Origin: Pseudomonas hygromyciniae
Lineage (GTDB): Bacteria > Pseudomonadota > Gammaproteobacteria > Pseudomonadales > Pseudomonadaceae
Length of the DNA: 64,000 nucleotides
NCBI RefSeq assembly: GCF_016925675.1
Contig: NZ_CP070506.1
Span: 1,982,501 to 2,046,500, forward strand
Direction: 5' to 3'
Part shown: positions 36,621 to 44,378 of the stretch, one piece after another
How the letters are laid out: every line of letters starts with the position of its first letter
How positions within the stretch are numbered: position 1 is the stretch's first letter
The notes under the pieces: model-generated
Told to the model about the DNA's origin: nothing
Databases searched by the model: none
What the model saw: only the letters and a program-made list of their open reading frames with translations
Program-made: the position numbers and the translations under genes

Positions 36621-37403
36621 ATGCTAAGACCTAGAATTATTCCCTGTTTATTGATTCAGGATAGCGGGTTAGTAAAAACCGTACGTTTCAAAGATCCCAA
36701 GTACGTGGGTGATCCGATCAACGCGGTGAAAATTTTCAACGAGAAAGAAGCCGACGAATTGATTGTCGTGGACATTGACGCCACCGTTAATGGTCGTGAG
36801 CCCAATTACAAGCAGATTGCGCACTTGGCTGCTGAATGCCGTATGCCTCTGTGTTATGGCGGTGGTATTCGCACGCCGGAACAGGCCAAGCGAATCATTG
36901 CGTCTGGTGTAGAGAAGGTGGCTATCAGCGCTGCCGCGTTGGAAGAACCACAGCTGATTACCCGTATTGCTGAAGAAATCGGTCGGCAAAGCGTTGTGGT
37001 TGTGCTCGATCATAAGAAGCGCTTGCTCAGCAAACAACATGATGTCTGGACGCACAATGGCACGCGTAATACCAAGCGTAATGTGTTGGATGTCGCAGCC
37101 GAGGTGGAGAAACATGGGGCGGGGGAGATCGTGATCAACTCCATCGACAATGATGGCCGGATGAAGGGCTATGACATTGATCTGGCGATGGAATTACGTA
37201 AGGCCGTGAGTATTCCTGTCACCATTTTGGGGGGCGGTGGTTCGCTGGAGCATATGGGCGAGGTGATTTCGGTCTGTGGTGTCGTGGGCGTCGCAGCAGG
37301 CAGTTTCTTTGTATTCAAGGGACCTTATCGTGCCGTTCTGATCAGCTATCCCAGTGCAGCACAAAAGGATACATTGATACTTTCGGCTTTGAAATTACAT
37401 TGA
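36621..37403 (+). CDS. hisF: HisF-like cyclase-subunit paralogue of the amidination system
   Basis: A 260-residue TIM barrel beginning MLRPRIIPCLLIQDSGLVK. In histidine-pathway HisF the first strand reads CLDVKDG with a catalytic aspartate right after the Cys-Leu; here that position is leucine, while the second key aspartate is kept in INSIDNDGRM. This fits a paralogue that keeps the ammonia tunnel but not the imidazole-glycerol-phosphate reaction. ATG 36621 follows the hisH stop by one base; the longer open frame upstream reads through hisH. Confidence 0.92.
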   Translation: MLRPRIIPCLLIQDSGLVKTVRFKDPKYVGDPINAVKIFNEKEADELIVVDIDATVNGREPNYKQIAHLAAECRMPLCYGGGIRTPEQAKRIIASGVEKVAISAAALEEPQLITRIAEEIGRQSVVVVLDHKKRLLSKQHDVWTHNGTRNTKRNVLDVAAEVEKHGAGEIVINSIDNDGRMKGYDIDLAMELRKAVSIPVTILGGGGSLEHMGEVISVCGVVGVAAGSFFVFKGPYRAVLISYPSAAQKDTLILSALKLH

Positions 37404-37713
37404 TTTTTCGGGGCGATGAGCTTGTAGTGATGATCGCATTATTCGAGTCGCGCAAGGGCGGCTGAGCTTGATGCGTGGCCACTGGCGTTACGCCGGACTT
37501 GTTGGGGAGTGCAGGCTAGCGAGGTGGTATGATATGAGTTTGCCCTGTACATAAGCCCGTTACTGCGCTGGGTGAGATGAGGCCTGGAAAAGCGGCTGCG
37601 CTCAGGTGCTTACGCAGTATTTGTTGGCTTTTCGAGGGGCCGGAAAAATAGATGTCTTTGTTTTGTGCCGTATTCTGACTGATTTGGATTTCATATAAAG
37701 GTTTAGGTGAATT
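37404..37713. other. Spacer between hisF and fnlA
   Basis: About 310 bases with no recognisable gene. Base composition is mixed. It may contain a promoter for the fnlA-wbpM half of the locus, which would separate the acquired sugar genes from the conserved part. I could not define promoter boxes. Confidence 0.4.
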
Positions 37714-38748
37714 ATGTTTAATGGAAAAAAACTTCTCATATCAGGCGGCACCGGCTCTTTTGGCAATGCAGTCCTGAAGAGGTTTTTAGATACGGATATC
37801 GCCGAGATCCGCATTTTTAGTCGTGATGAAAAAAAACAAGACGACATGCGCAAGCACTACAACAATTCAAAGTTGAAGTTTTATATTGGTGATGTTCGTG
37901 ATTACCAAAGCGTGCTGAATGCTACCCGTGGTGTCGATTACATCTTTCATGCGGCTGCACTCAAGCAAGTCCCATCTTGCGAGTTTCATCCGATGGAGGC
38001 TGTCAAAACCAATGTTATTGGTACTGACAACGTGCTGGAAGCAGCCATTCAAAACGAAGTAAAGCGAGTCGTCTGCCTCAGTACCGATAAGGCGGTTTAC
38101 CCAATCAATGCGATGGGTATTTCAAAAGCCATGATGGAAAAAGTCATGGTAGCTAAGTCTCGTAATGTTGACGAAACTAAAACTGTCATTTGCGGTACAC
38201 GCTACGGTAACGTCATGGCGTCCCGTGGTTCAGTTATTCCACTGTTTATCGATCAGATTCGAGCTGGAAAGGCGCTGTCGATCACTGATCCCAACATGAC
38301 TCGTTTCATGATGACGTTGGCGGACGCAGTTGATTTGGTTCTTTATGCGTTTGAGCACGGGAATAACGGCGATCTGTTCGTTCAAAAGGCTCCTGCGGCC
38401 ACTGTTGAAACCTTGGCGCGAGCGCTGACTGCCTTGATGGGGCTGCCGCAGCACCCTATTCAGATCATTGGCACCCGCCACGGCGAGAAACTGTACGAGG
38501 CACTTTTGAGTCGTGAGGAAATGGCGTGCGCCGAAGACCGTGGTGAATACTTCCGCGTACCACCTGATTTACGTGATTTGAACTACAGTAAATTTGTGGA
38601 GGAAGGTGAGGAGAAAATTTCTACTATGGAAGATTATAACTCTCACAACACCGATCGCTTGGATGTAGAGGGCATGCAAAAGTTGCTCCTGAAACTGGAA
38701 TTCATGCGCGCAATCCAGCGTGGCGAATACGCCACTCTTGAGGAGTAA
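37714..38748 (+). CDS. fnlA: UDP-GlcNAc C5-inverting 4,6-dehydratase/3-epimerase FnlA (WbjB)
   Basis: First enzyme of UDP-L-FucNAc synthesis. The 344-residue SDR has GGTGSFGNAVLKRF for NAD binding, a FHAAALKQVPSCE motif shared with WbpM-type dehydratases, and the SMK-like active site in NAMGISKAMMEK. It begins a tightly packed series fnlA-fnlB-fnlC-wbuB. An A8 run at 37809-37816 is in frame here, showing that not every long run in the window is broken. Confidence 0.93.
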   Translation: MFNGKKLLISGGTGSFGNAVLKRFLDTDIAEIRIFSRDEKKQDDMRKHYNNSKLKFYIGDVRDYQSVLNATRGVDYIFHAAALKQVPSCEFHPMEAVKTNVIGTDNVLEAAIQNEVKRVVCLSTDKAVYPINAMGISKAMMEKVMVAKSRNVDETKTVICGTRYGNVMASRGSVIPLFIDQIRAGKALSITDPNMTRFMMTLADAVDLVLYAFEHGNNGDLFVQKAPAATVETLARALTALMGLPQHPIQIIGTRHGEKLYEALLSREEMACAEDRGEYFRVPPDLRDLNYSKFVEEGEEKISTMEDYNSHNTDRLDVEGMQKLLLKLEFMRAIQRGEYATLEE

Positions 38749-38751
38749 GCA

Positions 38752-39870
38752 ATGAAGGTACTGATCACAGGCGCCCAAGGTTTTGTAGCTAAAAATCTCT
38801 GTGTACATTTGCGAGAGCGTCCGGATGTTGAGGTTTTGCAATTTTCTCGTGAGGACAGCATTTTTTCGTTGAAAGAAATGCTCTTGCAGGCCGATTTTGT
38901 ATTTCATCTGGCGGGTGTCAATCGGCCGCAGGATCCTGAAGATTTCAAAACCGGAAATACGGATCTGACTCGTGCAGTCTGTGACGGTATTGTTGCCAGC
39001 GGTAGAAAAATCCCAGTGCTTTACACTTCATCCAGTCAGGCAGAGCTTGATAATGCCTATGGGGTCAGCAAATTGGGTGCTGAGCAAGCGTTGGTTGATT
39101 TGGCAGCGGAGCATGGCGTACAGGTACATATTTTTCGCTTGCCCAATGTGTTTGGAAAGTGGGCTCGTCCCAACTACAACTCGGCGGTAGCGACGTTCTG
39201 TAATAATATTGCCCGTGACCAGCCAATCCAGATCAATAATCCTGACGCTGCTATTACATTGGTTTATATCGACGATGTGATCGCCCAGTTTATCGCGGTG
39301 ATGGATGGCAAGCTGTCCGGTAATCCCTTCATCACGGTTGAGCCCGTCTATGGAACAACGGTAGGAGCGCTTTCAACACAATTGACGGCCTTTCGCGATA
39401 GCCGTGGAACCCTGTTAACGGAAGCGGTCGGCACCGGGTTGACCAGGGCACTCTATTCCACCTACCTGAGTTACGTGCCCCCAGAGCGTTTTACCTATGA
39501 AGTTCCCAAGTATGGTGATCCGCGTGGTGTCTTTGTCGAGATGCTCAAGACTCGGGATTCTGGCCAGTTTTCCTACTTCACCGCGCACCCTGGAGTCACC
39601 CGCGGTGGCCATTACCATCATTCGAAAACCGAAAAATTTCTGGTGATCAAAGGTGATGCATGTTTTCGTTTCCGACACATCGTGTCAGGCGAATTTTACG
39701 AACTGTTTACCACTGGTGAAAAACCTGAAATTGTAGAAACAGTGCCAGGCTGGACCCACGATATTACTAATGTCGGCCATGATGAGATGATCGTCATGCT
39801 CTGGGCTAACGAAATTTTTGATCGTGAACACCCCGACACCTATGCGTTGCCCGTGGGCACTGAAGCCTAA
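38752..39870 (+). CDS. fnlB: UDP-L-FucNAc synthesis reductase FnlB (WbjC/CapF)
   Basis: A 372-residue two-domain enzyme. The N-terminal SDR part (about 1-245, TGAQGFVAKNL and NAYGVSKLGAEQ) reduces or epimerises the FnlA product. The C-terminal cupin (about 250-368) has the metal-binding histidines in GGHYHHSKTEKFLVIKG and HDITNVGHDEMIV. This is the CapF architecture. It starts 3 bases after fnlA. Confidence 0.93.
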   Translation: MKVLITGAQGFVAKNLCVHLRERPDVEVLQFSREDSIFSLKEMLLQADFVFHLAGVNRPQDPEDFKTGNTDLTRAVCDGIVASGRKIPVLYTSSSQAELDNAYGVSKLGAEQALVDLAAEHGVQVHIFRLPNVFGKWARPNYNSAVATFCNNIARDQPIQINNPDAAITLVYIDDVIAQFIAVMDGKLSGNPFITVEPVYGTTVGALSTQLTAFRDSRGTLLTEAVGTGLTRALYSTYLSYVPPERFTYEVPKYGDPRGVFVEMLKTRDSGQFSYFTAHPGVTRGGHYHHSKTEKFLVIKGDACFRFRHIVSGEFYELFTTGEKPEIVETVPGWTHDITNVGHDEMIVMLWANEIFDREHPDTYALPVGTEA

Positions 39871-39894
39871 ACACATGCTCAAGTAGAGACAGCC

Positions 39895-41025
39895 ATGAAG
39901 AAGTTGAAAGTTGTTACGGTAGTAGGCACTCGTCCCGAGATTATTCGTCTGTCGCGAGTCATTGATTCGCTCGACAGGCATTGTGATCATGTGTTGGTTC
40001 ATACCGGGCAGAACTACGACTATGAACTCAATGAGATTTTTTTCCAGGATTTGGGCATTCGCAAGCCCGATCACTTTTTGAACGCAGCCGGTACGAGCGG
40101 CGCAGAAACCATTGGTAATGTGATTATTTCTGTTGATCGCGTGCTCGCTGAAGTCCAGCCCGAAGCGCTGCTGGTACTGGGTGATACCAATAGCTGTATG
40201 GCAGTCATTCCTGCCAAGCGCCGCAAGATCCCAACGTTTCACATGGAAGCCGGCAATCGCTGCTTCGATATGCGGGTCCCTGAGGAAATCAACCGCCGTA
40301 TCGTTGATCACACCGCCGATATCAATCTGACGTACAGCACAATCGCGCGCGATTATCTGCTACGTGAAGGGCTATCCCCGGACATGGTGATCAAGACCGG
40401 CAGCCCTATGTTCGAGGTGCTTAATTACTATCGTGCGGGTATTGATGGGTCGGATGTACTTGAACGCCTGGGGCTGGAGCATGGCAAGTTTTTTGTCTGC
40501 AGTGCTCACCGCGAAGAGAATATCGATTCGGACAAGAACTTCCTCAAGCTGGTGGATGTGCTCAACACCATCGCTGCTCACTATGAGCTTCCGGTCATCG
40601 TTTCAACCCATCCTCGTACACAAAAACGTGTGGATGCAATGGGTGTAACGTTTCATAAGAACGTACAGTTGCTCAAGCCGCTAGGCTTCAAGGATTACAA
40701 CAAACTGCAACTGACCGCCAAGGCGGTATTGTCGGACAGTGGTACGATCAACGAGGAGTCCTCTATCCTGAACTTCCCGGCCTTGAATATCCGTGAAGCA
40801 CATGAGCGTCCAGAAGGGATGGAAGAGGCAGCGGTCATGATGGTTGGGCTTGAGGTCAACCGTGTACTTCAAGGGCTAAATATCCTGGAGAGTCAAGGTT
40901 CGGGTGATGAGCGCACTTTGCGTCTGGTAGGCGATTACAGCATGCCTAATGTTTCAGAGAAAGTTGCCAGGATTATTCATAGCTATACCGATTATGTGAA
41001 TCGTATTGTCTGGAAACGCTACTGA
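39895..41025 (+). CDS. fnlC: UDP-N-acetylglucosamine 2-epimerase-type enzyme FnlC (WbjD)
   Basis: A 376-residue C2-epimerase that completes UDP-L-FucNAc. Family motifs are GTRPEIIRLSRV at the start, LVHTGQNYDYELNEIFF, HMEAGNRCFDMRVPEE and SDSGTINEESSIL in the UDP-binding part. It follows fnlB by 24 bases. A T7 run inside is intact. The order fnlABC is the same as in other L-FucNAc clusters. Confidence 0.93.
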   Translation: MKKLKVVTVVGTRPEIIRLSRVIDSLDRHCDHVLVHTGQNYDYELNEIFFQDLGIRKPDHFLNAAGTSGAETIGNVIISVDRVLAEVQPEALLVLGDTNSCMAVIPAKRRKIPTFHMEAGNRCFDMRVPEEINRRIVDHTADINLTYSTIARDYLLREGLSPDMVIKTGSPMFEVLNYYRAGIDGSDVLERLGLEHGKFFVCSAHREENIDSDKNFLKLVDVLNTIAAHYELPVIVSTHPRTQKRVDAMGVTFHKNVQLLKPLGFKDYNKLQLTAKAVLSDSGTINEESSILNFPALNIREAHERPEGMEEAAVMMVGLEVNRVLQGLNILESQGSGDERTLRLVGDYSMPNVSEKVARIIHSYTDYVNRIVWKRY

Positions 41026-41038
41026 TTGAGTTATTTTA

Positions 41039-42292
41039 ATGCCTGATAATAAGCTGAATATTCTGGTGGTGACGCAATATTTTTGGCCGGAAAATATGCG
41101 CATCAATGATCTTGTTCGAGACTTTTCCGAGAAGGGGCACAATGTCACGGTATTGACCGGACTGCCCAACTACCCTGAAGGCAAGGTCTACGAAAGTTAT
41201 CGTGCGCAGCCAGGTAGTTTTATGGAATATTCAGGTGCCAAGGTTGTCAGGGTACCGCTGATCCCTCGTGGTAAACGGAGTATTGGTCTGATACTGAACT
41301 ATCTCTCTTTTTTTACCTCGGCCTCAATAGTAGGACCATGGAAGTTACGTGGTGAGAGGTTTGATGCAATTTTTGTTTATGCGGTTTCTCCCATCATGGC
41401 GGCGATACCCTCCTTGGTGATTGGCCGTTTGAAGAAAGCTCCGGTTTTCATTTGGGTCTTGGATTTATGGCCAGAAACCCTTCGGGCAGTCGGCGTGTTA
41501 CGGCGACCGCTGTTACTGGCGATGGTAGGGCGAATGGTTTCCTGGATTTACAATCGTGCGGACTATCTCTTGCTACAATCCCACGGCTTTTTTGAAAACG
41601 TGAAGCGCTACTGTACTCAGGAAATTGCCCCCGAGCGTTTGGTTTACTTTCCCAGTTGGGCTGAAGATGACTTTTCCAGCGCTACGCCTCCTGCTTCGTC
41701 CTTGCTGGAGCGTGACGAAACAGTCTTTACTGTTTTATTTGCGGGTAATCTGGGTGATGCACAGGATTTCCCCGCGGTTATAGATGCCGCTCAGGCGCTA
41801 GTAGGTAAAGTACCCGTACGCTGGGTCATTGTCGGTGATGGGCGTATGAGCGAATGGCTCGCCGACCAGGTTAAGTCCCGCCAGCTGGATAATGTTCTGC
41901 TGTTGGGACGTCATCCTCTGGAGGAAATGCCCGCCTTGTTTGCTTGTGCCGATGCGTTGCTGGTCTCGCTGAAGACAAATGACGTATTCGAAAAGACTAT
42001 TCCCGGCAAGGTCCAGGCCTATTTGGCTTCTGGTAAACCCATCCTTGGCATGATCAATGGCGAGGCCGCGCGCGTCATCGATGAGTCCGGGGCAGGTTTG
42101 TCGTGTCCATCAGGTGATGCCGTAGCACTCGCGCGTATCACGCTTGAGTTGGCGACTACCGACGCGGATCAGCGTATGCGCATGGGCAAATCTGGCCGTG
42201 AGTACTACCTGGGTAACTATTCAAAGCCCACTTTGTTGGCTCGCCTGGAACAGCTGTTTCATGATGCAACCTTACGTAAAGGACGCCAGTAA
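41039..42292 (+). CDS. wbuB: Glycosyltransferase WbuB family (L-FucNAc transferase)
   Basis: A 417-residue GT-B family 4 protein. The N-terminal half has VVTQYFWPENMRINDL and NYPEGKVYESY; the C-terminal half has LFAGNLGDAQDFPAVIDAA, KVQAYLASGKPILG and GEAARVIDESGAGLSCP. WbuB/WbjE proteins that follow fnlABC transfer L-FucNAc to the lipid-linked first sugar. The stop overlaps the wbpV start by one base. Confidence 0.88.
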   Translation: MPDNKLNILVVTQYFWPENMRINDLVRDFSEKGHNVTVLTGLPNYPEGKVYESYRAQPGSFMEYSGAKVVRVPLIPRGKRSIGLILNYLSFFTSASIVGPWKLRGERFDAIFVYAVSPIMAAIPSLVIGRLKKAPVFIWVLDLWPETLRAVGVLRRPLLLAMVGRMVSWIYNRADYLLLQSHGFFENVKRYCTQEIAPERLVYFPSWAEDDFSSATPPASSLLERDETVFTVLFAGNLGDAQDFPAVIDAAQALVGKVPVRWVIVGDGRMSEWLADQVKSRQLDNVLLLGRHPLEEMPALFACADALLVSLKTNDVFEKTIPGKVQAYLASGKPILGMINGEAARVIDESGAGLSCPSGDAVALARITLELATTDADQRMRMGKSGREYYLGNYSKPTLLARLEQLFHDATLRKGRQ

Positions 42293-43254
42293 TGTCGCAA
42301 TCTATTTTTTTGACCGGTGCCACCGGCTTTGTCGGTGGCGCCGTGTTGCGCCGCTTGGCAGCCGATGGTTTCTCCGTGACAGCAGCTGTTCGCAATGGAT
42401 CCCAAGGGGTTAAAGAGGACGTGGATACCGTTCGATTCGATTCTTTTGAAGGGGCTTCCTGGAGCGAACATCTTACCGGGGTCGATGCAGTAGTTCATTG
42501 CGCTGCCCGCGTACATGTGATGAACGATACTGTGACTGATCCACTGGCGGCTTTTCGCAAGGTTAATGTTGAGGGCACCTTGAATCTCGCTCGGCAAGCG
42601 GCTGAAGCGGGAGTCCGACGTTTTGTCTTTATCAGCTCCATCAAGGTCAATGGCGAGGGCACCGAGCCAGGTAAGCCCTATACTGCAGATGACCGCCCTG
42701 AACCACGCGACCCCTATGGTGTTTCCAAGATGGAAGCGGAGCAGGGATTGCGGGATTTGGCGGGTCGTACCGCAATGGAAGTCGTGATTATTCGGCCGGT
42801 ATTAGTTTATGGCCCAGGTGTGAAGGCCAACTTTCTGAACATGATGCGCTGGCTGGACAAGGCTGTCCCTTTGCCATTTGGCGCAATTCATAACGGCCGG
42901 AGTCTGGTGGCCTTGGATAATCTGGTCGACTTGATCGTAACGTCCATAGTCCATAGCGGGGCGGCCAATCAGACATTTTTGGTTAGCGATGGAGAGGATC
43001 TTTCAACCACCCAGTTGTTGCGCAGGATGGCCCTGGCGCTGGATAAATCGGCGCGGTTGTTACCGGTCCCCAGTTGGATACTCAGCACAACTGCAAACCT
43101 GCTCGGTAAAAAGTCATTGTCTCAGCGACTTTGCGGTTCTTTGCAGGTTGATATCAGCAAAACACGATCCTTATTACAATGGACGCCCCCGGTTTCCGTG
43201 GATAACGCATTAAAAGTAGCCGCGGCGCATTATATGGAACATAAAAAACAATGA
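42292..43254 (+). CDS. wbpV: NAD-dependent 4-reductase/epimerase WbpV-like (UDP-QuiNAc or UDP-FucNAc formation)
   Basis: A 320-residue SDR with TGATGFVGGAVLRRL, FISSIKVNGEGT and DPYGVSKMEAEQ. Enzymes at this position reduce the WbpM product to UDP-D-QuiNAc (WbpV) or UDP-D-FucNAc (WbpK); sequence alone does not settle which. It overlaps both wbuB and wbpL and is therefore translationally coupled to the initiating transferase. Confidence 0.82.
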   Translation: MSQSIFLTGATGFVGGAVLRRLAADGFSVTAAVRNGSQGVKEDVDTVRFDSFEGASWSEHLTGVDAVVHCAARVHVMNDTVTDPLAAFRKVNVEGTLNLARQAAEAGVRRFVFISSIKVNGEGTEPGKPYTADDRPEPRDPYGVSKMEAEQGLRDLAGRTAMEVVIIRPVLVYGPGVKANFLNMMRWLDKAVPLPFGAIHNGRSLVALDNLVDLIVTSIVHSGAANQTFLVSDGEDLSTTQLLRRMALALDKSARLLPVPSWILSTTANLLGKKSLSQRLCGSLQVDISKTRSLLQWTPPVSVDNALKVAAAHYMEHKKQ

Positions 43255-44291
43255 TTTATTGGTGGTTGATTCCTGTCGTTGCTGTTTTGTCGTTTGCGTT
43301 GACTGCGGCGCTGCGACGTTATGCGCTTGTTCGCAGCATTATTGATATTCCAAACGCCCGCAGCTCTCATTCCGTGCCAACCCCGCGTGGTGGAGGCGTA
43401 GCTATTGTGGCTGCTTTCACTTTGGCTTTACCGTTTTTGGGCTGGACACACGCAGTGTCGTCTGATGTCTTGATAGCCGCGGGTGGTTCGGGCGCGTTGA
43501 TCGCGATTATAGGTTTCATGGATGACCACGGTCATATTGCCGCTCGTTGGCGCTTGCTGGGTCACTTTGCCGCTGCGGCCTGGGCGCTGTTCTGGTTGGG
43601 CGGGCTACCAGCAATAACGCTCTTTGGCATGAGCGTGGACCTGGGGTGGGCTGGTGGTGTTCTCGCCGCTTTTTATCTTGTATGGATGCTCAATTTGTAC
43701 AACTTCATGGATGGTATTGACGGCATTGCCAGCGTTGAGGCTATCTGTGTGTGCCTGGGTATTTGCCTTCTCTACTGGTTGAATGGTCTTGAAGACTTGG
43801 TTTTACTTCCGCTCTTGCTGGCGATGGCTGTCGCTGGGTTTCTGTTCTGGAACTTCCCGCCTGCTCGAATTTTCATGGGGGATGCAGGCAGCGGTTTTTT
43901 GGGGATGATCTTAGGTGTTCTTTCTATCCAGGCGGCGTGGGCTTCCTCACAGTTGTTATGGGCGTGGCTGATTCTGTTGGGTGTATTCATCGTGGACGCC
44001 ACCTTCACACTGATCCGCCGGTTGGTGCGCGGAGACAAAGTTTATGAGGCCCATCGTAGTCACGCTTATCAATTTGCCTCCAGGCGTTGTGGCAAGCATT
44101 TGCCGGTGACACTGGCGGTTGCAGCTCTTAACCTGTTTTGGTTACTACCGATTGCGATGTGCGTGGTCTTGCTAGGGCTGGACGGCGCATTGGGCGTGGT
44201 TATCGCCTACATACCCCTTATTGCGCTGGCGCTCAAGTTTCATGCTGGTGAGTTGGAAAGCAGCGCTTCTGCGACTACCAGTAACAGGTGA
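43251..44291 (+). CDS. wbpL: Initiating glycosyl-1-phosphate transferase WbpL
   Basis: A 346-residue polytopic protein of the MraY/WecA superfamily that transfers a sugar-1-phosphate to undecaprenyl phosphate to start each repeat unit. Motifs are SVPTPRGGGVAIV, GFMDDHGHI, LYNFMDGIDGIASVE, FMGDAGSGFLG and the cytoplasmic loop YEAHRSHAYQ. About 10-11 membrane helices are seen. It overlaps wbpV by four bases and precedes wbpM. Confidence 0.93.
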   Translation: MIYWWLIPVVAVLSFALTAALRRYALVRSIIDIPNARSSHSVPTPRGGGVAIVAAFTLALPFLGWTHAVSSDVLIAAGGSGALIAIIGFMDDHGHIAARWRLLGHFAAAAWALFWLGGLPAITLFGMSVDLGWAGGVLAAFYLVWMLNLYNFMDGIDGIASVEAICVCLGICLLYWLNGLEDLVLLPLLLAMAVAGFLFWNFPPARIFMGDAGSGFLGMILGVLSIQAAWASSQLLWAWLILLGVFIVDATFTLIRRLVRGDKVYEAHRSHAYQFASRRCGKHLPVTLAVAALNLFWLLPIAMCVVLLGLDGALGVVIAYIPLIALALKFHAGELESSASATTSNR

Positions 44292-44378
44292 CGATTTATA
44301 GGTCAGAATATGTCGATAAACGTAGAATGGGTACGCAGTAATAATCTATAGGAGCGGTCTGAGGTGGGCGAAGGGGTT

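Noticed and set aside
36005..37403. hisH and hisF as part of histidine synthesis
   Set aside because: No other his genes are adjacent, wbpG precedes them with an overlap, and HisF lacks the first catalytic aspartate, so they belong to sugar amidination.
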